Positions 29,193 to 37,782 are shown, counted from the stretch's first letter. The stretch: 64,000 nucleotides of DNA from JBPOHE01 sp052035915 (GCA_052035915.1 JBPOHE010000059.1:1-64000); one strand, 5' to 3'. The notes: generated by a model not told the origin, from the sequence alone. A program made the numbers and translations.

Positions 29193-29365
29193 GACGCCTT
29201 TTGGGCAAAGCGACCGATCACCACGTTGCCCTGCTGCTCGGGGTCTAGGAGCAAAGATAGGCGTTCGCCTAGCAGTCTCCATGCCCCCCGCTGTTCTGCC
29301 TTCAGCTCGTGGCGCTGGTAGATGCGTTTCAGCTTGTTTTGCTCCACATGGTTGAGGCATCTATA
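29189..29365 (-). pseudogene. tyrosine-type integrase, C-terminal remnant
   Basis: The translated sequence YRCLNHVEQNKLKRIYQRHE, then LKAEQRGAWRLLGERLSLLL matches the very end of P4-type/tRNA-associated tyrosine recombinases (typically xxCLNHVEQxxxxxIYxR before a C-terminal helix). The catalytic Arg, His and Tyr box is missing: upstream of YRC the frame enters unrelated repeat-like sequence (29366-29480). This is therefore the tail of a deleted integrase and marks the right end of the island. Confidence 0.75.
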
Positions 29366-29403
29366 GGTCGATTTATCAAAATGATTACCAATTATTTCGT
29401 TCG

Positions 29404-29478
29404 GCCTGAGCTTGTCGAAGGCGAGTAGCGGCGGGGTGCTCTCGCGGTTCGACAAGCTCACCGCGACAAGCTCACCGC
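29404..29478. repeat. GAGCTTGTCGAA inverted-repeat cluster
   Basis: gagcttgtcgaa and ttcgacaagctc face each other across about 30 bases, and cgacaagctcaccgcg is immediately duplicated in tandem. Sequences of this type are common intergenic repeats in many proteobacteria. It joins the integrase remnant, suggesting that recombination here removed the rest of the integrase. Confidence 0.5.
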
Positions 29479-29507
29479 GAAAGGTAACCGGTTTGGCGGA
29501 ACGATCT

Positions 29508-29621
29508 ACCAGGCTTGTGTAGCCGATTTATTGTTCTCAATTCGAGAACAATACCGCTTCCATGGAGATATTGTTCTCGAAAAAAGAACGAAAAATGGCC
29601 GTTTTTCGTCGATGCCCGGAA
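29508..29621 (+). repeat. dispersed palindromic repeat, copy 3
   Basis: Hairpins gttctcaattcgagaac and gttctcgaaaaaagaac separated by aataccgcttccatggagatatt, then gaaaaatggcc and gatgcccgga. The left outer arm is replaced by aggcttgtgtagccgatt, similar to the outer flank of copy 7. The following 115 bases (29622-29735, with tttcctcttggagccttctc and ggaaataaagaatct) match, inverted, the sequence beside copy 5 at 39150-39260. Confidence 0.8.
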
Positions 29622-29745
29622 GGTTGACTGAGGATGGTTTCCTCTTGGAGCCTTCTCACAGCAGCGAATTCGGGGCTGGTTTCCGATCATTCGGAAATAA
29701 AGAATCTCTTCGGAAATGGTGTTGCTTCCACGGAGTTCGATCAGT

Positions 29746-31209
29746 CTAGCCGCGGTGATAGATATCGACGAAGCGGACGATATCGTCTTCATCCAGGTAA
29801 CTTCCCGATTGCACCTCGATAATTTCAAGAGGGATATGGCCGGGATTCTCTAATCGATGTTGTGCACCCAAGGGGATGTAAGTCGACTGATTCTCGGTAA
29901 GCAAATAAACCTCTTCATCCCGAGTCACCCGGGCGGTTCCCCGCACCACTATCCAATGCTCGGCACGATGATGATGCATCTGCAATGATAACGAGGCTCC
30001 AGGATTGACGGTAAGGCGTTTGACTTGATAACGCTCGCCGTGATCTATAGGCTCATAGGTTCCCCAGGGACGATGCATTTTCTGATGATAGCGGACCTCG
30101 CTACGCCGCGTCTGTTTAAGATATTGGGTGACGACACGCACCTCCTGAGAACGAGCCTTATCCATCACCAAGACCACGTCTGGTGTTTCAACAATCACCA
30201 GATTCTCTACCCCAACCACCGCCAACATCCGACGGCGGGCTATCGCCAGGGTATTGCGGCTATCGAACAACAAGGTATCTCCCTCGGACACATTCCCCGA
30301 AGCATCCTGGGCGCTTACCTCCCATAACGCCGACCAGGCGCCGACATCGGACCATCCGGCCGCCAACGGCAATATCACCACATCGACCTTCTCATCGCGA
30401 TGACCGGCGATTTTTTCCATTACGGCATAGTCAATGGAGTCGGGGGGGCAACGATGAAAAGCTTGGGTTTCCGGGCGGAAAAAATGGAGGTCCGTGGTCG
30501 CGGCGGCAAAGGCGTTTTTGCAAGCCGCGGCGATATCGGCGCGATATCTTTCAATGAGCTGTAACCAGATCGAGGCTCGCAGCATGAAAATGCCGCTATT
30601 CCATAGATAGGCGCCGCTAGCCACATAAGTCTCGGCCGTGGCACGGTCGGGCTTCTCAACAAAGGCCGCGAGTAGGCCGGCTTCTTTAACCTTGGGGTGC
30701 GGATCACCGCATAGCAAGTAACCGTAACCGGTTTCCGCGGTATTGGGTCGGATGCCGAAGGTTACCACGGCTCCGTCTTCCGCCAAGCCATGACCGAGGG
30801 CGACTACCCGGCGAAACTCGACCTCATCACGGATAAGATGATCGGCCGGCATCACCAAGAGTACCGGATCCTCATTGTCACGAGAGGCCCAAAGTGCGCC
30901 CAAAGTAAGCGCCGGAGCCGTGTTGCGACCTTCGGGTTCCAGGATAATGGCGCTAGGGTCGGTTTTCAGGGCGCGCATCTGTTCGGCCACGATAAAACGG
31001 TGCTCATCGTTACACACCAAGATAGGGTCTATAAGGCCGATGCCGAGATGGGGATGTTCCTGCGTCAAGCCTTCAAGACGGCGAACCGTGGCCTGCAACA
31101 GGCTGAGTTCGCCTTGTAGAGGGAGAAACTGCTTGGGATAAGCCTCCCGAGAAAGAGGCCAAAGCCGGGTCCCAGAACCACCGGACAGAATTACTGGCTG
31201 CAACAACAT
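29746..31209 (-). CDS. manC: mannose-1-phosphate guanylyltransferase / mannose-6-phosphate isomerase
   Basis: A bifunctional type II enzyme of 487 residues making GDP-mannose for surface polysaccharides. The nucleotidyltransferase domain begins MLLQPVILSGGSGTRLWPLS and REAYPKQFLPL (signature GGxGTRLWPLSR), with VLLVMPADHLIRD and FVEKPDRATAE. The C-terminal cupin isomerase domain has MHRPWGTYEPIDHGERYQVK and GASLSLQMHHHRAEHWIVV with the metal-binding QMHHHR..HW. The start is the ATG with GGAGG nine bases upstream; a second ATG nine bases earlier touches that site. No polysaccharide cluster surrounds it. Confidence 0.95.
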   Translation of the reverse strand: MLLQPVILSGGSGTRLWPLSREAYPKQFLPLQGELSLLQATVRRLEGLTQEHPHLGIGLIDPILVCNDEHRFIVAEQMRALKTDPSAIILEPEGRNTAPALTLGALWASRDNEDPVLLVMPADHLIRDEVEFRRVVALGHGLAEDGAVVTFGIRPNTAETGYGYLLCGDPHPKVKEAGLLAAFVEKPDRATAETYVASGAYLWNSGIFMLRASIWLQLIERYRADIAAACKNAFAAATTDLHFFRPETQAFHRCPPDSIDYAVMEKIAGHRDEKVDVVILPLAAGWSDVGAWSALWEVSAQDASGNVSEGDTLLFDSRNTLAIARRRMLAVVGVENLVIVETPDVVLVMDKARSQEVRVVTQYLKQTRRSEVRYHQKMHRPWGTYEPIDHGERYQVKRLTVNPGASLSLQMHHHRAEHWIVVRGTARVTRDEEVYLLTENQSTYIPLGAQHRLENPGHIPLEIIEVQSGSYLDEDDIVRFVDIYHRG

Positions 31210-31496
31210 CCTCGACATCCTCCAAGGTTTATCAATGTTCGCTTTCAGGCTTGAGTGGAGCGCTCGGGTTTCGGGCTCCGCTGTGAACAAAAATAGTGGT
31301 GAGGTTTCTAGCCGATGAAGAAAACAGTTCCTTTAACAATCTTCAAGCTCAGGTGATTTCCGTCAAAAGAAATATCCGCCTGCTGGTCTGTTCGTCCGCC
31401 TTCGCATTCTGGTATTTCTTTTTCCGTCGATCGCCTAAAAGAGCGGGCTGAAGACCGGCATCCATTGAAAGTGTATAAACGACCAGCTGTACCCTC

Positions 31497-32468
31497 TCAG
31501 GGACCCACCTTGACTCCCGGCTCCTGGATCAAGCCATCCTGGAAATAATAGTCGTATTTCTTATGCATTTCGGCGGTGAATTGCCAAGCTTCATTGAAGG
31601 AAAGGCCGCTGTTATCGGGAAACACCACTTTCACATAAAGTCCGTTGCCATGTTGCTTTTTGAGTTGGGCCAGACGCTCATCGACCTCGGCCCGGCTCAC
31701 CAGCCGCGCTTCCGACTCCTCCTGGGTCTTGAGTTCGATGCGACCGCCCTTGGTGTAGCGCACCTCCACGACATAACGTCCCTGAGGACTGCGGGCCGGT
31801 CGGATCAGTTTGTCGTACTTGACCTTGAGATCGGCATAGTCGCGTTGGACCCCGAGAAGCCTTTGATCGCTGTCGCGGACGCGCGCCTGGGCCTCGGTCA
31901 GTAAGCGCTCCCGCTCGCCACTGGATCGACGCAGGCTCTCCAACTCCTGATTGGCGCTTTCGTAGCGCCCCTGGGCCCGGCTGATCTCCTGCCTGAGTCC
32001 TTCGAGGCTGTGCTGATTGCCGGCCAGGGCGTCCTGGAGCTGGCGTACCTGATCGTTCAAGCGGTGGCTCCGCTCGCTGAGTTGATCCCGTTCCCCCATG
32101 GCGGACGCCAGTTGCCTGGCCTGACTGGAAAGGTCGAGTTCCTGTTGCTGACGTTGTTGCTCGGAGCGCAACACTTGCGCCCGGAGTTTGGAGATTTCGG
32201 TCTCCGTACTCATCAACTGCAAGGCCAGGCTCTCCTTCTCCTCCCCGGTGACGCGGGCAAGTTCCTGAGCCGAGCGTTCCGCCTCCAAGGTGGAGCGCAA
32301 CTGATTCATGAGGATGGTGTTCCGGATCACCAGCACCACCATCACCATGACGAAGATGATCACCACCGTGGTCATGATATCGGTGAAGGAGGGCCAAAAA
32401 CTGTCCTCTCCCGGACCGGCATGGGTCGAGAGACGCAGGTCGATGAAACTGCTGCTGTCGCGGCTCAT
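31497..32468 (-). CDS. MotB/ZorB-like membrane protein with long coiled coil
   Basis: A protein of 323 residues. A single membrane helix near the N-terminus reads SFWPSFTDIMTTVVIIFVMV with Asp30 at the mouth of the helix, the position of the ion-carrying Asp in MotB, ExbD and ZorB. About 170 residues of coiled coil follow (57-228, Gln/Glu/Arg-rich), then a C-terminal domain (GRYVVEVRYTKGGRIELKTQ and NGLYVKVVFPDNSG). There is no OmpA-type peptidoglycan-binding motif. Its start overlaps the stop of the MotA-like gene by 4 bases, so the two are a coupled pair. Probably the stator or force-transmitting part of an ion-driven complex; the target is unknown. Confidence 0.7.
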   Translation of the reverse strand: MSRDSSSFIDLRLSTHAGPGEDSFWPSFTDIMTTVVIIFVMVMVVLVIRNTILMNQLRSTLEAERSAQELARVTGEEKESLALQLMSTETEISKLRAQVLRSEQQRQQQELDLSSQARQLASAMGERDQLSERSHRLNDQVRQLQDALAGNQHSLEGLRQEISRAQGRYESANQELESLRRSSGERERLLTEAQARVRDSDQRLLGVQRDYADLKVKYDKLIRPARSPQGRYVVEVRYTKGGRIELKTQEESEARLVSRAEVDERLAQLKKQHGNGLYVKVVFPDNSGLSFNEAWQFTAEMHKKYDYYFQDGLIQEPGVKVGP

Positions 32469-33394
32469 GGCTCGTCGGGCAGGCGAAAGCCGGTCTTGAG
32501 CACGCGCTTGATCTCCTCGAGATCATCGCCCAAGCCTTGAACCCGCAGACTGTAGGTATCCAGGGTGAGGCCCAACTGTTTCTGCAAACGGTCGAAGCTA
32601 TGCTGGGCATCGTCCATCTGCCGCACCAGGCTTTGCAGGGAACGGATCATCCCCGCCAGCTCATAGAGCACCGTGTCCTCCTGCACCTGGAATTTGGGCG
32701 CCAGATAGTAGGTGGTGACCTGCTCCACACCGCTCACCAGATTGGTCTGCACATCGTTGAGTTTGATGTAGAAATAGTTGAAAAAGAGGTAGCAGAGGAT
32801 GGCGGTGATGGTTGCCGAGGGGGCGGTAGAAAGACCATGCATCACCATACCCATGCCTTCGATGTTGACCGAGGTTTCGAGGATGTTGGAGGCACCTACC
32901 AGGGCGATGGCGAGGGAGACCACGGTACCGAACACCCCGTTGAGGATGAGCACATTGTTGATGAATCTCGGCAGGCCGTTGCGAGTGCTCTCTGTGGCCA
33001 CCAGGGTGGAGGCCAGGGCGCCGTGGTTGATGGGGGCATGGGCCTCAAAGAGGCGCAGCATAGTGCGATAGCGACGGGCGATGATGGAATCCGCCGCCAC
33101 CCGGCGCAAGGGCTCGGTATCCGGCTGCTCCAGGTTGCGCACGAAGCGCCGCAAGGCCGCCTCCTCTTCGGCATAGGAGGCCAGGATGCCGATCAGACGC
33201 AGGACGCCGATGCCGAACAGCGCCAGGATGAAGCCATTGATGGCGTAGCCGGCCTGGGTGATCTGATTCTCGAAATATACCTGCCTGATAAAATCCAGGT
33301 TCCAATAGACCACGCCGCCAATCACGGCGGCAAACAGAATCATGCGCAACAACACATTGTTGCTGTAATAGCGGCGAAATTGGAGATTTTCCAA
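32465..33394 (-). CDS. MotA/TolQ/ExbB-like proton channel protein
   Basis: A protein of 309 residues with four predicted membrane helices (about 17-35, 47-69, 145-168, 192-213). Helices 3 and 4 carry the family pattern: FINNVLILNGVFGTVVSLAI and STAPSATITAILCYLFFNYF. A cytoplasmic loop of about 70 residues lies between helices 2 and 3, and the C-terminal about 90 residues are helical. Such proteins form a pentamer around two copies of a MotB/ExbD-like partner and use proton or sodium flow to rotate. The partner is the overlapping downstream gene. No pilus, flagellar, Tol or Zorya C/D genes are adjacent. Confidence 0.8.
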   Translation of the reverse strand: MENLQFRRYYSNNVLLRMILFAAVIGGVVYWNLDFIRQVYFENQITQAGYAINGFILALFGIGVLRLIGILASYAEEEAALRRFVRNLEQPDTEPLRRVAADSIIARRYRTMLRLFEAHAPINHGALASTLVATESTRNGLPRFINNVLILNGVFGTVVSLAIALVGASNILETSVNIEGMGMVMHGLSTAPSATITAILCYLFFNYFYIKLNDVQTNLVSGVEQVTTYYLAPKFQVQEDTVLYELAGMIRSLQSLVRQMDDAQHSFDRLQKQLGLTLDTYSLRVQGLGDDLEEIKRVLKTGFRLPDEP

Positions 33395-33519
33395 GCTCAG
33401 GGCCTCATTATCCGTGTCGATGGATAAACATTAGCTTTTATTAATATACTTGTAAAGATCGACGATTTGTCTCCCATCCTGTTCCGGGGAGATAAGCCAA
33501 CCACAAGGAAATCACAAGA

Positions 33520-34362
33520 TTGCGCCAGGAAACACCAACATCGCCCATTCCCGCCACCAAGACGCTGCGCCGCGCCGCCTTGGCCTGCCTGTTGGCCGAG
33601 TCTCCCGAGAGCAAATGCGCCCTCACTCTGGAAAGCGCGCTCGCCTGGAAATCCGGGGTACTCGGCTTGGCGGAGGAGGTACTGGAGGTGCCTTTACTCC
33701 CGGGAAGACCACCCCGTCCGCCATTGGTTCATCCCCGGGAATTGGCTCAGCGCAGCCTCAAGACCCTGGAGGGGCGCGCGGCGCTCATCCATGCCGTCAC
33801 CCATATCGAGTTCAGCGCCATCAATCTGGCCTGGGACGCCGTGGCCCGATTCGCAGGAATGCCCCGGGACTATTATGACGACTGGGTCAGGGTGGCGGCG
33901 GAAGAGGCCGCGCACTTTCGCATGTTGCAAGCGCGGTTACAGGATCTCGGCCATGACTATGGGGATTTTCCCGCCCACAACGGGCTCTGGTACATGGCGC
34001 AGCGTACCGCCGATGATCTCTTGGCGCGTATGGCCATGGTGCCGCGGGTGTTGGAGGCGCGGGGGCTGGATGTCACCCCGGGGATGATCGCCCGTCTGCG
34101 TCAGGCGGGCGACCGGGAGACGGCGGAGTTGTTGGAGATCATCTGGCGGGAAGAGATCGGCCATGTGCAGGCCGGCAGCCGTTGGTTCCACCATCTCTGC
34201 GCGCTCGCGGGCCAAGACCCGGAAGGGACCTATTTCGAACTCCTGGGTCAGTATCTGGATCATGGCATTCGCTGTCCGCTGCATCGAGGAGCACGGGCGG
34301 AGGCGGGGTTCAGTGAACCGGAGCTGGATCGGCTGGAGGCCTTGTGTGGAGGATATCCCTAA
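33520..34362 (+). CDS. DUF455 ferritin-like protein
   Basis: A protein of 280 residues with the di-iron-like helix bundle of the DUF455 family: HIEFSAINLAWDAVARFAGM, VRVAAEEAAHFRMLQARL (EExxH) and EIIWREEIGHVQAGSRWFHH (second EExxH), with DYGDFPAHNGLWYMAQRTAD between. The metal-binding Glu and His residues are complete. Its function in bacteria is not established; oxidase or tRNA-modification-like roles are only guesses. The start is TTG with AAGGAA nine bases upstream. Divergent from the MotA/MotB-like pair. Confidence 0.9.
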   Translation: MRQETPTSPIPATKTLRRAALACLLAESPESKCALTLESALAWKSGVLGLAEEVLEVPLLPGRPPRPPLVHPRELAQRSLKTLEGRAALIHAVTHIEFSAINLAWDAVARFAGMPRDYYDDWVRVAAEEAAHFRMLQARLQDLGHDYGDFPAHNGLWYMAQRTADDLLARMAMVPRVLEARGLDVTPGMIARLRQAGDRETAELLEIIWREEIGHVQAGSRWFHHLCALAGQDPEGTYFELLGQYLDHGIRCPLHRGARAEAGFSEPELDRLEALCGGYP

Positions 34363-34566
34363 CCCTGGCGTCGCCTCCCGTTGCCGACTCCGACGACCGT
34401 GAAGCGAGCCGGAACGAGGCCAACCCAGCGGCAACCGCGAATATCGCGCCGCCCGGTTTTGTATTAACATTTGCTAATTGATTGTGCGCCGCAAGGCGAA
34501 ACTCCGGTTTCGGTAGCGCGGTTCACCTTCATCGGCTTCCCGAGTTGACATGACGAGGATCTAAGC

Positions 34567-35049
34567 GTGAGTACGAAAACCGAGCTGCACATTGGCGCCG
34601 GCGTGGCTGGCTGGATATTGATATTGGTAGTCGTGGCCTTGGTCTACAGCTTCACGGTCGCCCGCTTCGCGGGGGTGGCCGGTTCCGCCCAGGTATCGTC
34701 CTCGGCGAATGAGCGTATCAAGCCTGTCGGCCAGGTGCAGCTCGCCGGATCGGCGGCCGTCACAACCGCGGCGCCGGCGGCCGCCGCGGCGGCTCCCACC
34801 ACCGCGGCCGGCGGTGGCGAGGCCACCTACAACAAGGTCTGCCTGGTCTGTCATGGCGCCGGTGTGGCCGGTGCCCCCAAGCTGGGTGACAAGGAAGCCT
34901 GGGCACCCCGTATCGCCCAGGGGAACGAGGCCATGCTGAAAACCGCCATCGCCGGCAAGGGCGCCATGCCGCCACGCGGCACCTGTGCCACCTGTTCCGA
35001 CGACGAGCTGAAGGCCGCGATCGAATTCATGGTCTCCAAGGCCCAATAA
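34567..35049 (+). CDS. cytochrome c5-type protein, membrane anchored
   Basis: A protein of 160 residues. An N-terminal membrane helix (about 14-33) tethers it to the periplasmic side. An Ala/Pro-rich linker (about 58-82) follows, then a class I c-type domain with heme motif CLVCHGAGVAG (CxxCH), the axial Met in GKGAMPPRG and a Cys pair GTCATCSDDEL, both typical of cytochrome c5. It probably carries electrons to a terminal oxidase. The start is GTG with GAGGAT about nine bases upstream. Confidence 0.93.
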   Translation: MSTKTELHIGAGVAGWILILVVVALVYSFTVARFAGVAGSAQVSSSANERIKPVGQVQLAGSAAVTTAAPAAAAAAPTTAAGGGEATYNKVCLVCHGAGVAGAPKLGDKEAWAPRIAQGNEAMLKTAIAGKGAMPPRGTCATCSDDELKAAIEFMVSKAQ

Positions 35050-35208
35050 TTCAGCACTACCGCGGGTGGGCGTCGAGCCCGCCCGCTTCCCGTCGGTGGC
35101 GGGCGCAGAGCTTGTGAAGAAATCGGCGGCGCGATCCGATCACGGCATGACGTCCTCGCGCGCCTCTCGCCTCAACGCCAGTCTTCGGCCCGGATGTCGC
35201 CGGGCGGC

Positions 35209-35330
35209 TTCCGGGCATGGGCCTTTGTAGTCAATTTTTTGTTCTCTATTCGAGAACAATTCTGCTAAAAGAAGAGATATTGTTCTCTCTAGAAGAACGA
35301 AAAATAGCCATTTTCAACCGAGGCCCGGAA
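35209..35330 (+). repeat. dispersed palindromic repeat, copy 4
   Basis: ttccgggcatgggcc, hairpins gttctctattcgagaac and gttctctctagaagaac separated by aattctgctaaaagaagagatatt, then gaaaaatagccattttc and ggcccggaa. It lies downstream of the cytochrome gene. The remaining intergenic sequence from 35050 holds no gene. Confidence 0.82.
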
Positions 35331-35372
35331 AGCTGAGCCGTAGCCTACCCGGCTCGCCCTTTTATCCCCCCT

Positions 35373-35480
35373 AGGATGGGTGCAGCGGAGCGAAACCCAT
35401 GGAGCCAACATCGACATCCCCATCCACCGTTTCCAACCAGGCCAAATTCGCATAACGATGGGTTAACACCCATCCTACCC
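35373..35480 (+). repeat. GATGGGTT repeat unit, copy B1
   Basis: aggatgggtgcagcggagcg at one end and gatgggttaacacccatcct at the other, with tttccaaccaggccaaattcg between. The same unit recurs at 50935-51027 with few changes. Such hairpin-forming units occur widely in gammaproteobacterial genomes. Confidence 0.7.
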
Positions 35481-35502
35481 GGCTATAAGCGCACCTACGG
35501 CC

Positions 35503-35600
35503 CTATTGGATTGTGATATGGGCGCGCCTGTAGGGGCGAATGGCCATTCGCCCCTACAAATCATGTTTCAATCCTTGTTCTATTGGATTGTGACATTACC
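35503..35600 (+). repeat. two CRISPR-repeat-like motifs around a 28-bp palindrome
   Basis: tctattggattgtgacat at about 35579 repeats cctattggattgtgatat at about 35502, 77 bases apart. The second is preceded by gtttcaatccttg, so it reads like a whole CRISPR repeat (gtttcaatcc start, GTGAC end), while the first is only the 3' half. Between them is the perfect palindrome GTAGGGGCGAATGG plus its complement (35530-35557). With only one and a half units this is not an array. Confidence 0.35.
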
Positions 35601-35643
35601 CCGGAGAAGGTTATTCTTTTTGCGTGTTGCCGGAGTGGCGATT

Positions 35644-36165
35644 ATGGGAATAAGAATATTGTTTTTCTTTGCGATCATGATGCTCGATAGCGTATGGGCC
35701 ATGGATTCGGAAAAGACTTATTTGATTAAGTTAATATTATTGAGTGAGCACGAAGAAAATGGCCTAGATACGCTAAGTTTCCAACGTAAAAATATGTATT
35801 TGTTTGCTATGGCTAATCAACTGGATCGAGAAACACGCTTGCTGTGGCTAACAAGAGTTTCGCAAAAAATATCGGGTATAACGCAGAGATACCAATGTAA
35901 TTCGGGAGCGTTAGAGGTACTTGAAGAGTTGATAAATGCTAATAAAAGCACGGAGGTCGGAAAAGTTCAATACGAAGACAATCCGTACGATTATTTTTAC
36001 TCTCAACCAATTCATATCGACAAATGCAATTTGTTATTGGCTTATAAAGAGAAGATATTAAGAGATATTTTTCCGACATCAGGGGTTGGAAAACTAATGA
36101 TATACGAGATGAAGGAGGGCAAGTTAAGACCCATATTAACGAAAAACATTGTCCATTTTGATTAG
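35644..36165 (+). CDS. orphan secreted protein in AT-rich islet
   Basis: A protein of 173 residues with a clear signal peptide (MGIRILFFFAIMMLDSVWA, cut before MDSEK). The mature part is mostly helical (KTYLIKLILLSEHEENGLDT; WLTRVSQKISGITQRYQCNS) and has two cysteines (in YQCNSG and DKCNLL) that could form a disulfide. Codon use is A/T-rich, unlike the neighbours. GGAG stands 8 bases before the chosen ATG; the frame is open upstream through repeat sequence that is unlikely to be coding. No family recognised. Confidence 0.65.
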   Translation: MGIRILFFFAIMMLDSVWAMDSEKTYLIKLILLSEHEENGLDTLSFQRKNMYLFAMANQLDRETRLLWLTRVSQKISGITQRYQCNSGALEVLEELINANKSTEVGKVQYEDNPYDYFYSQPIHIDKCNLLLAYKEKILRDIFPTSGVGKLMIYEMKEGKLRPILTKNIVHFD

Positions 36166-36176
36166 GGCCGTAGGTG

Positions 36177-36242
36177 CGATTAGCGTAGCGTAATCGCACG
36201 CACGAAAGCTACATTCCTCCGATTACGCTGTCGCTAATCGGA
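36177..36242. repeat. REP-like hairpin after the islet
   Basis: cgattagcgtagcgtaatcg and cgattacgctgtcgctaatcg form a near-perfect inverted repeat of about 20 bases with a 25-base loop. Similar hairpins are common intergenic repeats; it also could stop transcription from the islet gene. Confidence 0.6.
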
Positions 36243-36344
36243 GCTACGCGGGCTTATGTTTTGACGGAAGCAGCACCATAGGTTGAGTTGGCGGACGTAT
36301 CGCCAACCCAACATCTTGATGGCCCTCGCAAGATTGGGTTGCCA

Positions 36345-36600
36345 AACGGCGGCATCCAGTTCGGCGATGAGCCCTTCGTCGGCGTTAGAGTTAGAGATAC
36401 CAGCTGGTGATTCCAGCCACCCTTTTGGCGATCCGCCGACCGAAGGGGGCGTAGCGTTGCTCCTGGCCGTCGAGTTCGATTGTGGTGAGGCTATGGTCCT
36501 GGTCGTAGCCCCAGGCGCCCGACTGGTGGAGGCTCCGGGTGCGGTTGCCGACGGCATCATAGCGGTAGCCCTTCAGGGGAAGCTGATGGGTGGTAGGCGG
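36345..36600 (-). pseudogene. Rhs/YD-repeat protein fragment
   Basis: The minus strand reads KGYRYDAVGNRTRSLHQSGA then WGYDQDHSLTTIELDGQEQR and YAPFGRRIAKRVAG, with the YDAxGNR and DGQEQRYxxxxFGRRIAKR signatures of Rhs repeat cores. It stops at 36391, and the next family words (ADEGLIAELDA) appear in another frame after a small insertion. Upstream and downstream parts are missing. It is a relic only. The sequence from 36601 to 36790 holds no other gene. Confidence 0.75.
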
Positions 36601-36790
36601 GTGGCTGAGAAAATCCAAGTATGTTAGAATTTTCGCAATTAATATTTGGTTTTTATGCCTGTTGTTTTTCCGGCAAGAGGGCGATTCGTCCAGGAACTTT
36701 GGGTTCCGGGAGGATCGGTGGCACAACAGGCCGAGGGTTTTTCTGACCATCAACCGATCAATCCAGCCTACGGCAATCTGAGGCAGAACC

Positions 36791-37765
36791 ATGCATCGAA
36801 TCAAGCCAGTATCCCTATTTCTTGGCGGGTTCCTCGTCTTTTTGGCGCTGGGTACGGCCTTGGCCGCCGGCGGCGATGCGGTCGCGACCCAGGTCCCGCC
36901 TGCCGCCGCTTCCTCCGGCCTACCATGGTGGGCCTGGCCCTTGATCCTCTTTGTGGTGACCTTCGCCCTGGGTATCGTGGCCGTGCTTGGCGGTGTGGGC
37001 GGCGGGGTGTTGTTCGTCCCCATCGTCGGCGGATTTTTCCCCTTCCACCTGGATTTTGTCCGCGGAGCCGGGCTGCTGGTGGCCCTCGCCGGTGCCCTGG
37101 CGGCCGGACCCGGCCTGCTGCGTAGCGGAATGGCGAATCTTAGGCTGGCCCTGCCTTTGGCGGTCATCGCTTCGGCCTCCGCCATCGTCGGGGCCATGAT
37201 GGGTCTGGCGCTTCCCACCCATATCGTGCAGACCGCCCTGGGTCTCACCATCCTGGGTATCGTGGTGTTGATGTGGCTCGCCAAAAAATCCGAATTTCCC
37301 GAGGTGCCCCAGGCCGATTCCCTCTCCAGCGCCCTGAGGATCCATGGGATATATTTCGATGTGGCCAGCGGCAAGGAGATCGACTGGCGGGTGCACCGGA
37401 CCCTGCAAGGCATGATCCTGTTCATCGTCATCGGCATCATGGCCGGCATGTTCGGTCTGGGCGCCGGTTGGGCGAACGTCCCGGTCCTGAATCTGCTCAT
37501 GGGGGCGCCGCTCAAGGTTTCCGTCTCCACCAGCAAATTCATGCTCTCCATCGTCGATACCTCCGCGGCCTGGGTCTATCTGAACCAGGGGGCGGTGTTG
37601 GCGATGATCGCCGTACCTTCCATCCTCGGCATCATGCTCGGCTCGCTGGTGGGTGTGGGGTTGTTGAAGAAGACCAAAGCCTCGGTGGTACGTCGCATCG
37701 TCATCATCATGCTGCTGCTGGCCGGTCTGCGTGCCCTGCTCAAGGGGCTTGGTATTTGGAACTGA
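36791..37765 (+). CDS. TauE/SafE-family permease (sulfite or organosulfonate exporter type)
   Basis: A membrane protein of 324 residues. An N-terminal signal-like helix (MHRIKPVSLFLGGFLVFLAL) is followed by about eight helices. Family features: GGVGGGVLFVPIVGGFFPFH in the first half and the related MFGLGAGWANVPVLNLLMGA in the second, the internal duplication of TauE/SafE. Members export sulfite, sulfoacetate or similar anions; the substrate cannot be told from sequence. The small membrane protein 17 bases downstream is probably its partner, followed by a UspA protein. Confidence 0.88.
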   Translation: MHRIKPVSLFLGGFLVFLALGTALAAGGDAVATQVPPAAASSGLPWWAWPLILFVVTFALGIVAVLGGVGGGVLFVPIVGGFFPFHLDFVRGAGLLVALAGALAAGPGLLRSGMANLRLALPLAVIASASAIVGAMMGLALPTHIVQTALGLTILGIVVLMWLAKKSEFPEVPQADSLSSALRIHGIYFDVASGKEIDWRVHRTLQGMILFIVIGIMAGMFGLGAGWANVPVLNLLMGAPLKVSVSTSKFMLSIVDTSAAWVYLNQGAVLAMIAVPSILGIMLGSLVGVGLLKKTKASVVRRIVIIMLLLAGLRALLKGLGIWN

Positions 37766-37782
37766 CGTTTCGGAGTACGCCC

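Larger units (their letters stand above)
35491..36177. other. AT-rich islet bounded by 14-16 bp inverted repeats
   Basis: GCACCTACGGCCCT at 35491-35504 and its reverse complement at 36164-36177 enclose 687 bases. The inside is clearly richer in A and T than the flanks from about 35600 on, and holds one gene whose stop codon lies within the right repeat. This looks like an insertion or cassette of foreign origin. Confidence 0.55.

Noticed and set aside
35503..35600. CRISPR array
   Set aside because: Only one and a half repeat-like motifs and a palindromic spacer; kept as a possible relic only.
36391..37551. 386-codon open frame on the minus strand
   Set aside because: Most of it is the antisense shadow of the TauE/SafE-type permease; only its last part is meaningful, as the Rhs relic.
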